A stretch of 64,000 nucleotides of DNA from an uncultured Saprospiraceae bacterium (GCA_937981555.1 CALJOK010000017.1:1-64000); one strand, 5' to 3'. Positions 25,901 to 34,787 are shown, numbered from the stretch's first letter. Notes: generated by a model from the letters alone, not told the origin. Program-made: numbers and translations.

Positions 25901-25909
25901 TTTTTTCAT
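22907..25909 (-). CDS. T9SS-exported protein: plastocyanin-like copper domain plus triplicated OB-like modules
   Basis: A 1000-residue exported protein. The signal peptide ends AISQ (20). Residues 21-110 form a cupredoxin domain with probable type 1 copper ligands His54 (GGDHNV), Cys94, His97 and Met102 (YQCDPHVGLGM). Modules of ~195 residues follow at ~115-315 and ~318-520 and, more diverged, ~730-910. Each starts near a GDSD or SDSD MNGEADS phrase and contains GDEVT, STESQ, DPTQWD and GIGGQFDS. They resemble the OB-fold domains of DUF5689/YhcR-type proteins. A lamin-tail-like domain lies at ~525-715. The end (FYPNPTSD, then a GIYVITF strand) is a T9SS sorting domain. Modules 1 and 2 are nearly identical even in DNA. 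Surface electron-transfer or copper-binding role inferred. Confidence 0.87.
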   Translation of the reverse strand: MKKLFTLLFIFSLTTLAISQDFTVETVGATGFNPTNLTITVGQTVQWVNTGGDHNVNGTTATYPNNPESFGNAVGAGWTFDHTFMTVGSYDYQCDPHVGLGMTGTITVMPLPVYTIAQVTGDSDMNGEADSVGVSCTLTGVVHGIDMQGGGSVQFTIIDSNNDGIGIFSSNDYGYTVNEGDEVTIDGTVASFNGLAQMNPDTIIVNSTGNALSAAMDVADLDESTESQVVRLVGVSLVDPTQWDGAGSNNIDVTDGTSTWTVRIDSDVADVNALPAPAGSFNISGIGGQFDSSDPYTEGYQLLPRYAADVEVMTTGCEIGILTSDSDMNGEADSVGVVCTITGIVYGIDMQGGGSVQFTVIDAAGDGIGIFSGNDFGYTVMEGDEVTMDGTVASFNGLAQFNPDTIILNSSGNATVAATDVADLDESTESQLVRLTNVTLVDPTQWDNAGSNNIDVTDGTSIWTVRIDSDVADLNALPAPISAFNITGIGGQFDSSDPYTEGYQLLPRYAADLQIIPTGAPALMIAGIADPQPADGNGANSAGPKMVELYVLEDIADMSIYGVGVANNGGGSDGIEFIFPAVTATAGDCITYTDSLNATNFETFFGFPATFLVPSGGVSAAGHNGDDAIELFQDGMVIDTYGDPNVDGTGTAWEYQDGWAYRNFGVTANNGTFNEANWVYSGVDALQDNTITTNAEFTTPFPTCTYSLTPPPPAYPIGLVTGDSDGNGATDSLDVICQLTGVVYGIDFDGNEGLSFTIIDDLGDGINVFNFDDVSDYVVVEGDEITVTGALENYNGLAEIVVSDVKLNSSGNTLITPVDVTTLDEATESQFIRMTDWNIVDATQWLGDGSSFNVDITDGTNTYQMRIDGDTELSSMSIPTGDIFNITGIGGQFDSMEPWNEGYQIFPRYTSDIEGFVSTINPELGNKIKFYPNPTSDVLQIRSDIQLDNIRITNMLGQQVAELQNPNLSENVNVNNWTTGIYVITFVTGNQVWTSQFVKK

Positions 25910-25983
25910 AAGGTGAAAAGTTTTTACGAGTGATTATAAATTGTGAAATAATTGAGTTTGAATATTCAGAAAGTGAATATTCG

Positions 25984-26011
25984 CAAAATTAGAAGAAAAT
26001 TCAGCATTCAA
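25984..26011 (-). promoter_or_regulatory. Promoter of the cupredoxin/T9SS protein gene
   Basis: On the minus strand TTG (26011-26009) and TAATTTTG (25991-25984) are separated by 17 bases. The -7 box is an exact TAnnTTTG match. The start codon is 75 bases downstream. Confidence 0.6.
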
Positions 26012-26075
26012 GAAATTAGGGAACACTTATTATTGAATGTTGAAATACATTAACAGTATTGTGATAGTTTTTTCC

Positions 26076-26122
26076 AAAAAAAAACCTCCACTCTTATGAA
26101 TTAAAGAGTAGAGGTTTTTTTA
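26076..26122 (-). terminator. Terminator of the TonB-dependent receptor gene
   Basis: CCTCTACTCTTTAATTC and its complement (ACCTCCACTCTTATGAATT on the plus strand) form a stem with one mismatch. T-runs lie on both sides. It sits 18 bases past the stop at 26140, so the following T9SS gene needs its own promoter, which is present. Confidence 0.85.
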
Positions 26123-26139
26123 TTCAAAAATGTTATCGA

Positions 26140-28845
26140 CTAGAAGTGGAATTTTAATCCAGCATTCCAAGTACGACCGAATCCTACGAATCCTTGACTT
26201 GAAAGTACAGTATCTCCACTAGTACTTAATTCAGAAACATACCATTCGTCCAATAAGTTATTTACATTTAGACGAGCAGTCAATTTGTAATCTGAAATAT
26301 TGAAAGTATAAGAAGCTCCTAAATCAACTAATGAGTAAGAAGGAATTTTCAATACTTGATCAGGATTTGGCAATCGGTATTTACTATCAGTAATACTGAA
26401 ATTTGCATATAAATTGTCAGCAAAGTAGTAATCTGCGAATACTTTGAATCCATCGAATATTTCATAATTAATTCCTAAGTTAAATGTAGTTTGAGCAGCA
26501 TCACCTACTTTTAATCCATCTGCATATACAAATCGATCTTCAACACTTACATTTTGATCTACATTTCTTCCTGTAGCTGTAAAATCACTTCCATATTCCC
26601 AATTTCCAAAAGAAGCCATAGCTGAAATATTCAAGGTACGGATTGGAGACCAGTTCATTTCTAACTCAAGTCCTGAGTGAATTTGAGTTACTACATAATT
26701 ATACAATAATTCATCTCCTGAACTATTTTCATCACCAAAGTTTTCTTGACGATCACCCCAGTTAGTGTAGTAAGCATTTACATTAGCTCGGAATTTTTGA
26801 CTTCTATATCCATAACCTAACTCAAATGAAGCAATAGATTGATTCTTAACCTCTTCATTAACATCATTTACGAAGTTCAAAAATACGTTATCAAAGATTG
26901 GTTGTTTAGAAATAAATCCAGTATTGAAAAATACATTATTGTTGTCATCTATGTTGTAGTTAACACCTGCTTTCACATTACCTCCTAAGAAATTTTCCCA
27001 GTCAGATTCTTGTGCAGCATCTGAATCCAAGTAATTGAAATAATCAACTCTTTTGAATCCTTGATTTGAACCATTTACAGAAGTAAATGCAGTCAATTTA
27101 TCAGTACTATACTCTATTTGAGCAAAGATACCAGCCCAAGATACCAAACCATCATTCCAGTAAGCTAACACATTGCTATCATCTTTGTAACTATTATCGT
27201 GGAAGTTCCCAAATTTTGCTTCAGATACTTCTGTCATAACATTTGCAGGATTGTTGTCATTAGATCTACTTGTGTATGAAGAATTTCCTAACAAGTTTTC
27301 TAATCTTCTATAGTGAATACCTTTATAGTATCTTAAATCAACACCACCAGTTAAAGTTAAATCACTATTTAATCGGTGAGTCAAAGTAGAGATTGCTCCA
27401 TACCAGTTATGAGAGTTCATAGAAGCTCTTCTGATAAATCCATCTCCTGAAGAAGTTGTAGATCCTGGATCAGTATTAGGTGCTTCCCAATCTCCGATTT
27501 CAGTTCCTTGGTTATAAGCAGCAATATCATTGAATCTTACTTGTCCATTTGCATCATGAGTCCCAGTCCCAAATCCTCCAAATGAATCAAAAATTCGAGT
27601 ACTATCATTATCAATTCTACCTCTTGGTCCTGTTCCTCCACCTCTACCTAAAGAGACATAAGCAGAAGTTTTCAAATCAGTATTTTCACCTAGTGTCCAG
27701 TAATGGTTCAAGAATGCTTTTGGTTTATGGTAGAAATTTCTTCTCCATGTGAATTCTTTTCCATCCAAGTCACCATAGTTCCAGTTAAATCTTCTTCCTC
27801 TAACTTCTCCTGTGTATTCAGGATCTACATCACCTTCTTCTTGGAAAACTCCAACATCTAAGTTGTCAAATCTTCCCATACTTGTTCTTTGGTGGTGCCA
27901 TTGAGGTGCTCCAACCACAGTAAAAGAAAGAGATTGATTATCTCCTATTTGTTGAGATAAAGAAAGGAAGTAAGAATAAGCTGAGAATTGAGTTCCATCA
28001 ACATATCCATTTCCTCGAGTATGAGTGAATTGAGCAGTAGCAGCAAATCCTTTTTCAGATAATCCTGAAGAAAGCATCAAGCCATATTTTTGGTAACCAT
28101 CATTACCAAGTCCTACGCTCACTTTTCCACCTTTTTCAAAATCAGCAGCATTTGTGATAATATTGATAGATCCACCTACAGATGGAACTGCCAATTTAGA
28201 TGCTCCTAATCCTCTTTGTACTTGAAGGTTAGAAGTTACATCTGATAAACCAGCCCAGTTTGACCAGTAAACCCAACCGTTTTCCATGTCATTAACTGGA
28301 ATTCCGTTGATCATTACAGCTGTATTACTTTGGTTAAATCCACGAACATTGATCCGTGCATCTCCAAATCCTCCACCTGATTTAGTTACATAAATAGAAG
28401 GTGTACTTCTCAAAATCTCTGGATACTCTTGGTTTCCAAGTTTTGCTTCAATAACATCTCCTTTAATTGTAGTAACTGCAACTGGAGTTTTTCTATCTAC
28501 TGCGATAGAAGCAATTACGCTTACTTCTGCAATTCCGATAGAATTACCAGTTAATTTAAATGAACCTAAATCATTAGCTCCATCAGTAACTGTAATGTCT
28601 TTTGCCATTTCAGCATATCCTGTGTAAGATACTACCAAAGTGTAATCTCCAGCATCGACATCTGTCATTTCGAATGCTCCATTGAAATCTGTAGCGGTAC
28701 CATAGTTGGTACCTTTCAAATAAACGGTAGCCCCGATCAAAGCATCGTCTTGATCAGAGTCCATTACAGTTCCCGTGAGCGTTCCTTGTGCCCAAATGGT
28801 AACTGTAAATAATAATGCGAAAAGAGTAGTAATAAAATTTTTCAT
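26140..28845 (-). CDS. TonB-dependent receptor with carboxypeptidase-regulatory-like N-domain
   Basis: A 901-residue outer-membrane receptor. The ATG at 28845 is preferred because it places signal peptide MKNFITTLFALLFTVTIWAQ at the N-terminus. The longer frame to 28938 starts with TTG and adds a non-signal stretch. A regulatory-like beta domain (GTLTGTVMDSDQDDALIGA) spans ~21-105. The plug follows with DARINVRGFNQSNTAVMING and VQRGLGASKLAVPSVGGSIN, then a barrel ending in GLKFHF, the terminal aromatic typical of BamA substrates. No SusD is adjacent. The next gene downstream encodes a surface cupredoxin protein, which could hint at a metal or metal-complex substrate, but that is a guess. Confidence 0.9.
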   Translation of the reverse strand: MKNFITTLFALLFTVTIWAQGTLTGTVMDSDQDDALIGATVYLKGTNYGTATDFNGAFEMTDVDAGDYTLVVSYTGYAEMAKDITVTDGANDLGSFKLTGNSIGIAEVSVIASIAVDRKTPVAVTTIKGDVIEAKLGNQEYPEILRSTPSIYVTKSGGGFGDARINVRGFNQSNTAVMINGIPVNDMENGWVYWSNWAGLSDVTSNLQVQRGLGASKLAVPSVGGSINIITNAADFEKGGKVSVGLGNDGYQKYGLMLSSGLSEKGFAATAQFTHTRGNGYVDGTQFSAYSYFLSLSQQIGDNQSLSFTVVGAPQWHHQRTSMGRFDNLDVGVFQEEGDVDPEYTGEVRGRRFNWNYGDLDGKEFTWRRNFYHKPKAFLNHYWTLGENTDLKTSAYVSLGRGGGTGPRGRIDNDSTRIFDSFGGFGTGTHDANGQVRFNDIAAYNQGTEIGDWEAPNTDPGSTTSSGDGFIRRASMNSHNWYGAISTLTHRLNSDLTLTGGVDLRYYKGIHYRRLENLLGNSSYTSRSNDNNPANVMTEVSEAKFGNFHDNSYKDDSNVLAYWNDGLVSWAGIFAQIEYSTDKLTAFTSVNGSNQGFKRVDYFNYLDSDAAQESDWENFLGGNVKAGVNYNIDDNNNVFFNTGFISKQPIFDNVFLNFVNDVNEEVKNQSIASFELGYGYRSQKFRANVNAYYTNWGDRQENFGDENSSGDELLYNYVVTQIHSGLELEMNWSPIRTLNISAMASFGNWEYGSDFTATGRNVDQNVSVEDRFVYADGLKVGDAAQTTFNLGINYEIFDGFKVFADYYFADNLYANFSITDSKYRLPNPDQVLKIPSYSLVDLGASYTFNISDYKLTARLNVNNLLDEWYVSELSTSGDTVLSSQGFVGFGRTWNAGLKFHF

Positions 28846-28946
28846 ACAAAAATGTTTAAGAGTTTTGATTATGAAAATAGAAATATGGTTAATAAAAAAG
28901 TCGGTTGAAATTTTAGGATCTATATATTGAATGTTCAATTATGCCG

Positions 28947-28977
28947 CAAAACTAGAAAGGCATATCGGTTACACCAA
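28947..28977 (-). promoter_or_regulatory. Promoter of the TonB-dependent receptor gene
   Basis: On the minus strand TTG (28977-28975) and an exact -7 box TAGTTTTG (28954-28947) are separated by 20 bases. This gives a leader of about 95 bases before the start at 28845 and supports that start. Confidence 0.6.
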
Positions 28978-29249
28978 GACCTTTGTTTAAACTTTTCGTT
29001 AAGTGTGGAAAACTATTTTTCACACTTTCTTTACATAGATTTTATGTAAAATTTGATAAAAGGATGGAGTGTTAATAAAGTTGTTATGACAACTATTTAG
29101 TATCAGTAGACTTATGAATGACCTTTATTTATAATGTTTATAACTAAAAGTAAAACGAGATTTTTTTTTTAGTTGAAAAAACATATTACTATGTCACAAA
29201 AAAGGTGAATTTTATAGTATCAGAAGAGATGTTCGATGGGTAAAAAAGA

Positions 29250-29289
29250 GAAATAAAAGAGATTTTGAATGAAAAATCAAAACCTCTTT
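29250..29289 (-). terminator. Terminator of ctlX
   Basis: AAAGAGGTTTTGA pairs with TCAAAATCTCTTT (one mismatch) across an 8-nt loop on the minus strand, followed by a T-rich stretch. It lies 54 bases past the stop at 29343. The rest of the 28955-29342 gap holds nothing else recognisable. Confidence 0.65.
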
Positions 29290-29342
29290 ATATTTTGTAT
29301 GGTAAAAGTAATTAATTTATTTTTAATCGCGTTAAAGAAATG

Positions 29343-30278
29343 TTAATTTTTTTTAGGCAAAAATACTTCTGCCATCATGCATCTTGCACTACCTCCTCCC
29401 AAAGTTTCTATTGTTTCGATAGGGCTGTACAGAATTTTTGTTCGCATTTCTATTTTTTTAATTTGTTCATCAGTCAGAGACTCGAAGGCTTGTTGAGACA
29501 TGACTAGGTACGTTTCTCCTTTTTCATTTCGAACTTGAAGCATATTGCCAGCAAACGACAAAATCTGTTCAAAAGAAATTTCAATCACCGCCTTATTGGT
29601 TTTTGCAAACAGGTCTAAGAGCATCTTTTTTTGAGCCTCATTCTTAATCGTATCCATTCCAATTACTACAAAATCTTCTCCCAATGCCATCATCACATTT
29701 GTATGGTAAATATCTTCTCCGTTGGCATCGACAGATTGAAAAGCCGCTTTTTGATAATGTCCTAATTCGCAAAAAATATCCAACAAACCGTCTTCCGTTC
29801 GAGGACTAGTGCAGGCGTAACAAATCTTGTTGACTCGATCCAAAATCATACTTCCTGTTCCTTCTAGAAATCTATTTTCCGCTTCAAATTTTTCTAACCT
29901 TATAGTACCTTCGATCTTAAAGTGTTCTCTTAATTTTTCCAAAACATCTTCTCGTCGCTCATTTCGTCTTATCTCGGAGTACATTGGATAAGTAATCACC
30001 ACACCATCTTGATGAAAAGTAACCCAGTTATTTGGAAAAACTGCATCAGGTTTGATCGGTTCAGCAGTATCATCCATAACGATAACATTGATACCTTCTC
30101 CTCTCATTTTTGCTACAAAATTATCGAACTCTTCCTTTGCTCTCTTTTTCACTTGGTCTGAGGTAAGAACTTTAGCTTTAGTTTGAAAGGAATTATTGGC
30201 TGCTGTTTCTTCATTGAATCCAAAGTTACTTGGACGAATCATTAAAATATTAGAGGTAGTTTGTTGAAGCTGATTCAT
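29343..30278 (-). CDS. ctlX: CtlX-type arginine deiminase-related amidinotransferase
   Basis: A 311-residue soluble enzyme of the amidinotransferase/ADI fold. Visible motifs are ILMIRPSNFGFNEET, DAVFPNNWVTFHQDG with the binding-site Asn/Asp pattern, LEGTGSMILDR (catalytic Glu/Asp region), DIYHTNVMMALG with catalytic His192, and a C-terminal GGGSARCMMAEVF with nucleophile Cys300. This set fits the CtlX citrulline-utilisation hydrolase family common in Bacteroidetes, which hydrolyses a guanidino or ureido group. It stands alone here, with its own -7 box and terminator. No ornithine aminotransferase is nearby. Confidence 0.85.
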   Translation of the reverse strand: MNQLQQTTSNILMIRPSNFGFNEETAANNSFQTKAKVLTSDQVKKRAKEEFDNFVAKMRGEGINVIVMDDTAEPIKPDAVFPNNWVTFHQDGVVITYPMYSEIRRNERREDVLEKLREHFKIEGTIRLEKFEAENRFLEGTGSMILDRVNKICYACTSPRTEDGLLDIFCELGHYQKAAFQSVDANGEDIYHTNVMMALGEDFVVIGMDTIKNEAQKKMLLDLFAKTNKAVIEISFEQILSFAGNMLQVRNEKGETYLVMSQQAFESLTDEQIKKIEMRTKILYSPIETIETLGGGSARCMMAEVFLPKKN

Positions 30279-30363
30279 TAATTATTTTTTTTAAATCTTA
30301 TTTTCTAAAAAGTTAAGTTTTGTTCTTATTCTTGAATGTTTCATAGTATTCGCTAAAAAAAAG

Positions 30364-30371
30364 CAAAGATA
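30364..30371 (-). promoter_or_regulatory. Candidate -7 box (TATCTTTG) for ctlX
   Basis: An exact match to TAnnTTTG on the minus strand, 86 bases upstream of the start at 30278. A TTG at the right spacing is not obvious. Confidence 0.4.
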
Positions 30372-30562
30372 CTCCAATCCAATTATTTTTAAAACCGAAA
30401 ACCATCCTAAATCTACCTCTCCGTAATTTTCATTTTAATAATAAGGTTACTTATTATAACAAATGATAAAATGGAATAATATTTGTTTTTAATAAAATGT
30501 AATAACCTACTTAGCAATTTTTTATAAATTTAATTTTTCTTAATTAGTAAAATCCTATTGAC

Positions 30563-31543
30563 ATGACCAAATCCCTGACGATTATAATAAGTTTGGTTCT
30601 ACTGGTAAGCCTCGGCATTTTTAGTGCAATTCAAGTGAAAAAATTGAATCAAACTAAATCACATCTTTCTGAGCAATTAAAAAGTATTGACAATTTAGAA
30701 GGTGCCATTGAAACTGAAAAAGAAGACAAGATTCTTTTAACTCAATTGAATACTGATCTTCAAGATGAGAATCAATTTCTTCGAGATAGCATTATTAGAT
30801 TAAATGAAATCATTGCTGGTTTGCGTAGAAAAGTGAAAAGACAAGATGATCTTATTGCTGAACTACAGGGCAAAGTAAATTATTTACAATCCCAATATGA
30901 TGGGAAGAAAAAAGACATTGCTGTTTTATCTAGAAAAGATAATGTTGATCAACAATCTATTGCTGCCATCGAAGCGGAAAAAGTGATGATCAAAGAACAA
31001 ATCGACAATTTTCAATCAGAACAAAATAATGTGATGACTGTAAAATCAGAAGCGGAGAGTTTGATTCAAGATAAAATGGAAAGTGAAGATCGTTTCAGAA
31101 AAATAGTTGATGTTGTTAACAATACTCGAATAAAATTTCAAGAGATCCAAATCAAGATGAACCCAACAGGAAATCCTGTTACTCGATTGATTACGGATGG
31201 GAAAAATTGGAAACACACCACGATCAATTTTTTCATGAATCATGAAGATGCAAAAGTGTTGTTGGATGAAGAGTTTTTAGTAAAAATTATAGACATGGAT
31301 TTCCAAGAAGAAATTGTTTTAGTGGAATCCAATCCAATGTTGAAAGAGAAAATAGAAGAAAGAATTGGAGCACCATTTTACTATGATGGCAATTTAGTCG
31401 AAATCAATTATAATAATAGCAACCCTAAACGAGGTAAAAATTTTGAGGTGCAAGTCTATTACAAAAGTGATGACGGAGAAGAATATTTATTACTTGATGG
31501 AGTGAAGCAATTCATTCGAGACGGTAATATTGTAGGATTGTAA
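30563..31543 (+). CDS. Membrane-anchored coiled-coil protein, function unknown
   Basis: A 326-residue protein. It has an N-terminal hydrophobic anchor (SLTIIISLVLLVSLGIFSAI, residues ~4-23), then a long coiled coil from ~25 to ~190 rich in Leu heptads (LNTDLQDENQFLRDSIIRLN, DDLIAELQGKVNYLQSQYDG). A C-terminal globular part (~200-326) contains FFMNHEDAKVLLDEEF and EIVLVESNPMLKE. The C-terminal part is predicted to lie in the periplasm. I do not recognise a family. It is monocistronic, with a terminator at 31594. Confidence 0.75.
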   Translation: MTKSLTIIISLVLLVSLGIFSAIQVKKLNQTKSHLSEQLKSIDNLEGAIETEKEDKILLTQLNTDLQDENQFLRDSIIRLNEIIAGLRRKVKRQDDLIAELQGKVNYLQSQYDGKKKDIAVLSRKDNVDQQSIAAIEAEKVMIKEQIDNFQSEQNNVMTVKSEAESLIQDKMESEDRFRKIVDVVNNTRIKFQEIQIKMNPTGNPVTRLITDGKNWKHTTINFFMNHEDAKVLLDEEFLVKIIDMDFQEEIVLVESNPMLKEKIEERIGAPFYYDGNLVEINYNNSNPKRGKNFEVQVYYKSDDGEEYLLLDGVKQFIRDGNIVGL

Positions 31544-31593
31544 TGATTCCACACAAAGGGTATCTAATCCCATTTTAACATACTAATTCAGTA

Positions 31594-31628
31594 AGGCAGC
31601 ACAATTAATTTTGTGCTGCTTTTTTTTG
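31594..31628 (+). terminator. Terminator of the coiled-coil protein gene
   Basis: AAGGCAGCACAA pairs with TTGTGCTGCTT and is followed by an eight-T run, 50 bases past the stop at 31543. Confidence 0.9.
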
Positions 31629-31669
31629 AGTATTAGAATAAAGTCTATTAGTTATTCAAAATTATAGGG

Positions 31670-32431
31670 TTAATGTATCGTCAAAATAGCCATCCCTATT
31701 CCTACCAAAATTGCAATTAACTTTCTCATTGAAATACTATGATGTTCAGCACTTTCTACCTCAAAAAGAATCGTTGTTGCTATATGTAAAAAAGAACCAA
31801 TCACAAATGCTACCACAAGATTTTGTCGCTCCATCGTAAGTATTCCTTTAGTCGTCAAGATTTCTCCAACCATAGCACCTAAAGGAGACATCGAAGCAAA
31901 AACCAATAAAGCAATTACAATCAATGGTTTTTTAAAACCAGAAATTAGAAATAACAAAACTAAGGCAAAAGCAGCAGGAGCTTTATGCAAAACAATTCCC
32001 CACAATAAATGATCATGATGTTGATGGGCATGAATGGTGGTATTTTCCAAAGGAATTCCTTCAAAAAAAGCATGAATACTTAACCCTAAAAGTATCTGAA
32101 TCGCAAAGCCAGTTTTTCCATGATGAGGTGCATGAATATGTCCATGTTCCACACCTTTAGAAAGTTGTTCTAGAAATATTTGTACAAAAAAACCTAATAG
32201 AATCATCAATCCCACGGTATTCCCGTGTTTGGAAATAGCCTCCGCTGAGGCACCAATTGGATTAGAAAATGCAACTGGCATCAAATGTAAAACAGAAATT
32301 CCTAAAATAAATGCGCCACTAAATGACAACACTAATTGCAAAATTGTCTTATTATTTTTTTGGAAATAAAAAGCCAAACCACCGCCCAATAGGACGCTTG
32401 AAAACAATATAAAATAGTCGTGAAAATCCAA
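31670..32431 (-). CDS. ZIP-family metal transporter
   Basis: A 253-residue inner-membrane protein with about eight hydrophobic segments. Family metal-site motifs are present: GISVLHLMPVAFS in TM2, SIHAFFEGIP in TM4 with the HxxxE signature, and GIVLHKAPAAFAL in TM5. A His-rich loop (HGHIHAPHHGK, HAHQHHDH) is visible and probably binds zinc or another divalent cation. It imports divalent metal into the cytoplasm. The frame starts with TTG at 32431; no in-frame ATG precedes the first helix. It lies 28 bases after the PAP2 gene and is probably co-transcribed with it. Confidence 0.88.
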   Translation of the reverse strand: MDFHDYFILFSSVLLGGGLAFYFQKNNKTILQLVLSFSGAFILGISVLHLMPVAFSNPIGASAEAISKHGNTVGLMILLGFFVQIFLEQLSKGVEHGHIHAPHHGKTGFAIQILLGLSIHAFFEGIPLENTTIHAHQHHDHLLWGIVLHKAPAAFALVLLFLISGFKKPLIVIALLVFASMSPLGAMVGEILTTKGILTMERQNLVVAFVIGSFLHIATTILFEVESAEHHSISMRKLIAILVGIGMAILTIH

Positions 32432-32459
32432 TACGTAATTTTTTTTAATTCAAAAAATA

Positions 32460-33032
32460 TCAATTAAACTCTAATTTTTTATCCCTAAAACTACCATAAA
32501 AAGTAGCCACCAAAATCCCAACAACCATTCCCACCATCGCACCTGAAATCACATCCAAGGGATAATGTACGCCCACATAAACTTGTCCATAAGCAATACT
32601 ACTTGCCCAAAATATTAATACCCATTTGATCCAACGAAATCGAATTCCTAAAGTGAAAATCAGAAAAAATGCCAAAGCAAAATGATTCGTCGCATGAGAA
32701 GAAGTATAACTATATCCTCCGCCACATTTTACTTTTAAGTCAACCAAATCCGAAATCCGAGGATCATTGCAAGGTCGAACTCGCTGAACATTCTTTTTAA
32801 TAATTTGACTACTCAATGTATCAGAGACCGCAATGGTTCCTAATGCAAATAAAAGAAGAAAACCTCCTTTCTTTCCAAAATTAATTAATAGGAAACTGAT
32901 TAAAAATATATAAAGCGGCATCCAAAAATATTTACTTCTCCATACCGGCATCAATGCATCTAACCAACCTGTCGTCCAAGCAGAATTAATTAATTGAAAT
33001 AAATATTGGTCAAATTGCAGTAAATCACTCAT
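32460..33032 (-). CDS. PAP2-family membrane phosphatase
   Basis: A 190-residue inner-membrane phosphatase of the lipid phosphatase/undecaprenyl pyrophosphatase type. The three conserved motifs are visible: KKNVQRVRP (KxxxxxxRP), YTSSHATN (a SGH-type motif with Ser-His) and YGQVYVGVHYPLDV (SRxxxxxHxxxD-type). About five hydrophobic helices are present. The ATG at 33032 (MSDLLQFDQYLFQ) is preferred over an upstream TTG frame. Likely substrates are isoprenoid or lipid pyrophosphates. It precedes the ZIP gene by 28 bases. Confidence 0.88.
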   Translation of the reverse strand: MSDLLQFDQYLFQLINSAWTTGWLDALMPVWRSKYFWMPLYIFLISFLLINFGKKGGFLLLFALGTIAVSDTLSSQIIKKNVQRVRPCNDPRISDLVDLKVKCGGGYSYTSSHATNHFALAFFLIFTLGIRFRWIKWVLIFWASSIAYGQVYVGVHYPLDVISGAMVGMVVGILVATFYGSFRDKKLEFN

Positions 33033-33269
33033 TATTCTCGTATAAAATTCACCAAAGGTAAAAATTAGAGTGGGAATTATACAACGATAAGAAATCAAAA
33101 TATTTCGAATAAAAGTCTAACATATCTCTCTAATTTTTCTACTCTTCCATGAATTAATTTTTATCTTTACCCCATGTCGAAACATATATAATATATACAG
33201 TTTCATAAATGTGTAAATTGTAGTTTTTCCCAAATCAACTATCTAAATCAAATTTAACCCTTAAACTCT

Positions 33270-34673
33270 ATGGCTTTAATAAAATCAATCTCAGGAATCA
33301 GAGGAACTATTGGTGGTGCAGCGGGAGATAATCTTACCCCCCAAGATATTGTTGAGTGCGCAGCAGCTTTTGGCTACTGGGTTATTCAAAAAACAAATAA
33401 CCCTAAAATCGTTGTAGGAAGAGATGCTCGTATCTCTGGCGAAATAGTTAATAACTTGGTAGTCAGTACCTTACGGTCATTAGGGATTGATGTTGTCGAT
33501 TTGGGATTGTCAACAACTCCAACAGTCGAAATAGCGGTTCCTATGGAAAATGCCGGTGCGGGAATCATTCTCACGGCTAGTCATAATCCAAAACAATGGA
33601 ATGCTTTAAAGTTACTTAATGATAAAGGTGAATTCATTTCAGCAGCAGATGCAACTGAATTTTTAGCACTTATCGAAACTGGAAATATAGAATATGCTAC
33701 AGTTGAGAAATTAGGTTCTTATCGAAAAGATGATACCTATATTGACAAGCATATCAATGCGATTTTGTCTCTTCCTCTAGTGACTATCGAAAAGGTAAAA
33801 GCAAAACAATTTAAAGTAGTGGTTGATTGTGTCAATTCTACGGGAGCGATTTCGATTCCACCTCTTTTGGAAAAATTAGGTTGCGAAGTTATTCTCATCA
33901 ATGGTGAAGTAACTGGAGATTTTGCTCATAATCCAGAACCACTTCCTGAAAATCTAAGACAACTTTCAGAAGCAGTTGAAGCTAATCGAGCAGATTTAGG
34001 AATTGCTGTTGATCCTGATGTGGATCGGTTGGCATTTGTTAGTGAAGATGGAGAAATGTTTGGCGAAGAGTATACGCTGGTGACTGTCGCTGATTATATT
34101 TTGAAAAATACACCAGAAGGCAAATCTAGAAATACTGTTTCTAATCTTTCCTCTACGAGAGCATTGCGAGATGTTACGGAGAAAAATGGTGGAACATATT
34201 CTTCTGCTGCAGTTGGAGAAGTTAATGTAGTGAATCAAATGAAAGCGACGAATGCAGTCATCGGCGGCGAAGGAAATGGTGGAGTAATTTATCCTGAATT
34301 GCATTATGGTCGAGATGCATTGGCTGGAGTGGCATTAGTTTTATCACAGTTAGCTGAATTTGGAAAACCAATTTCATGGATGCGAAGAAATTATCCTTCG
34401 TATGTTATTTCAAAAAATAAGATTCAATTGACACCAGAAATTGATTTGGATTTGATTTTTGAGAAATTAACAGAAAAGTATAAAAACGAAGAATTGGATA
34501 CCGTTGATGGGTTGAAAATTTTATTTGAATCAGATTGGATTCATTTAAGAAAATCAAATACAGAACCGATCATCCGAATTTATAGCGAAAGTGCATCGGA
34601 AGTAACTGCTAATAATTTAGCTAAAAAAATACAACAAGATATCGCAGGTATTTTGAAGCACGTGGTAATCTAG
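33270..34673 (+). CDS. glmM: Phosphoglucosamine mutase GlmM
   Basis: A 467-residue cytoplasmic alpha-D-phosphohexomutase that interconverts glucosamine-6-P and glucosamine-1-P for peptidoglycan precursors. The phosphoserine loop TASHNP has Ser104. The Mg2+ loop DPDVDR has Asp248, Asp250 and Asp252. The sugar-binding loop GEGNGG and the phosphate-binding RKSNTEPIIRIY near the C-terminus are present. Its length fits Bacteroidetes GlmM, slightly longer than the enterobacterial enzyme. It is monocistronic with a terminator at 34697. A phosphomannomutase role cannot be excluded from sequence alone. Confidence 0.88.
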   Translation: MALIKSISGIRGTIGGAAGDNLTPQDIVECAAAFGYWVIQKTNNPKIVVGRDARISGEIVNNLVVSTLRSLGIDVVDLGLSTTPTVEIAVPMENAGAGIILTASHNPKQWNALKLLNDKGEFISAADATEFLALIETGNIEYATVEKLGSYRKDDTYIDKHINAILSLPLVTIEKVKAKQFKVVVDCVNSTGAISIPPLLEKLGCEVILINGEVTGDFAHNPEPLPENLRQLSEAVEANRADLGIAVDPDVDRLAFVSEDGEMFGEEYTLVTVADYILKNTPEGKSRNTVSNLSSTRALRDVTEKNGGTYSSAAVGEVNVVNQMKATNAVIGGEGNGGVIYPELHYGRDALAGVALVLSQLAEFGKPISWMRRNYPSYVISKNKIQLTPEIDLDLIFEKLTEKYKNEELDTVDGLKILFESDWIHLRKSNTEPIIRIYSESASEVTANNLAKKIQQDIAGILKHVVI

Positions 34674-34696
34674 TTTGAATTTTAATAAAAATAATT

Positions 34697-34740
34697 AATC
34701 CCGAATTTTGAGAAAATCAAAATTCGGGATTTCTTTTTTT
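34697..34740 (+). terminator. Terminator of glmM
   Basis: The 15-bp stem AATCCCGAATTTTGA/TCAAAATTCGGGATT with a 4-nt loop is followed by a T-run, 23 bases after the stop. Confidence 0.92.
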
Positions 34741-34787
34741 GGAAAAGATCAAAACACATTCAGGGCTGATTAATCAAATCAGGTTTG

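Noticed and set aside
26140-28938. A longer start (to 28938) for the TonB-dependent receptor
   Set aside because: It begins with TTG and puts 31 residues before a normal signal peptide; the promoter at 28947 would leave almost no leader.
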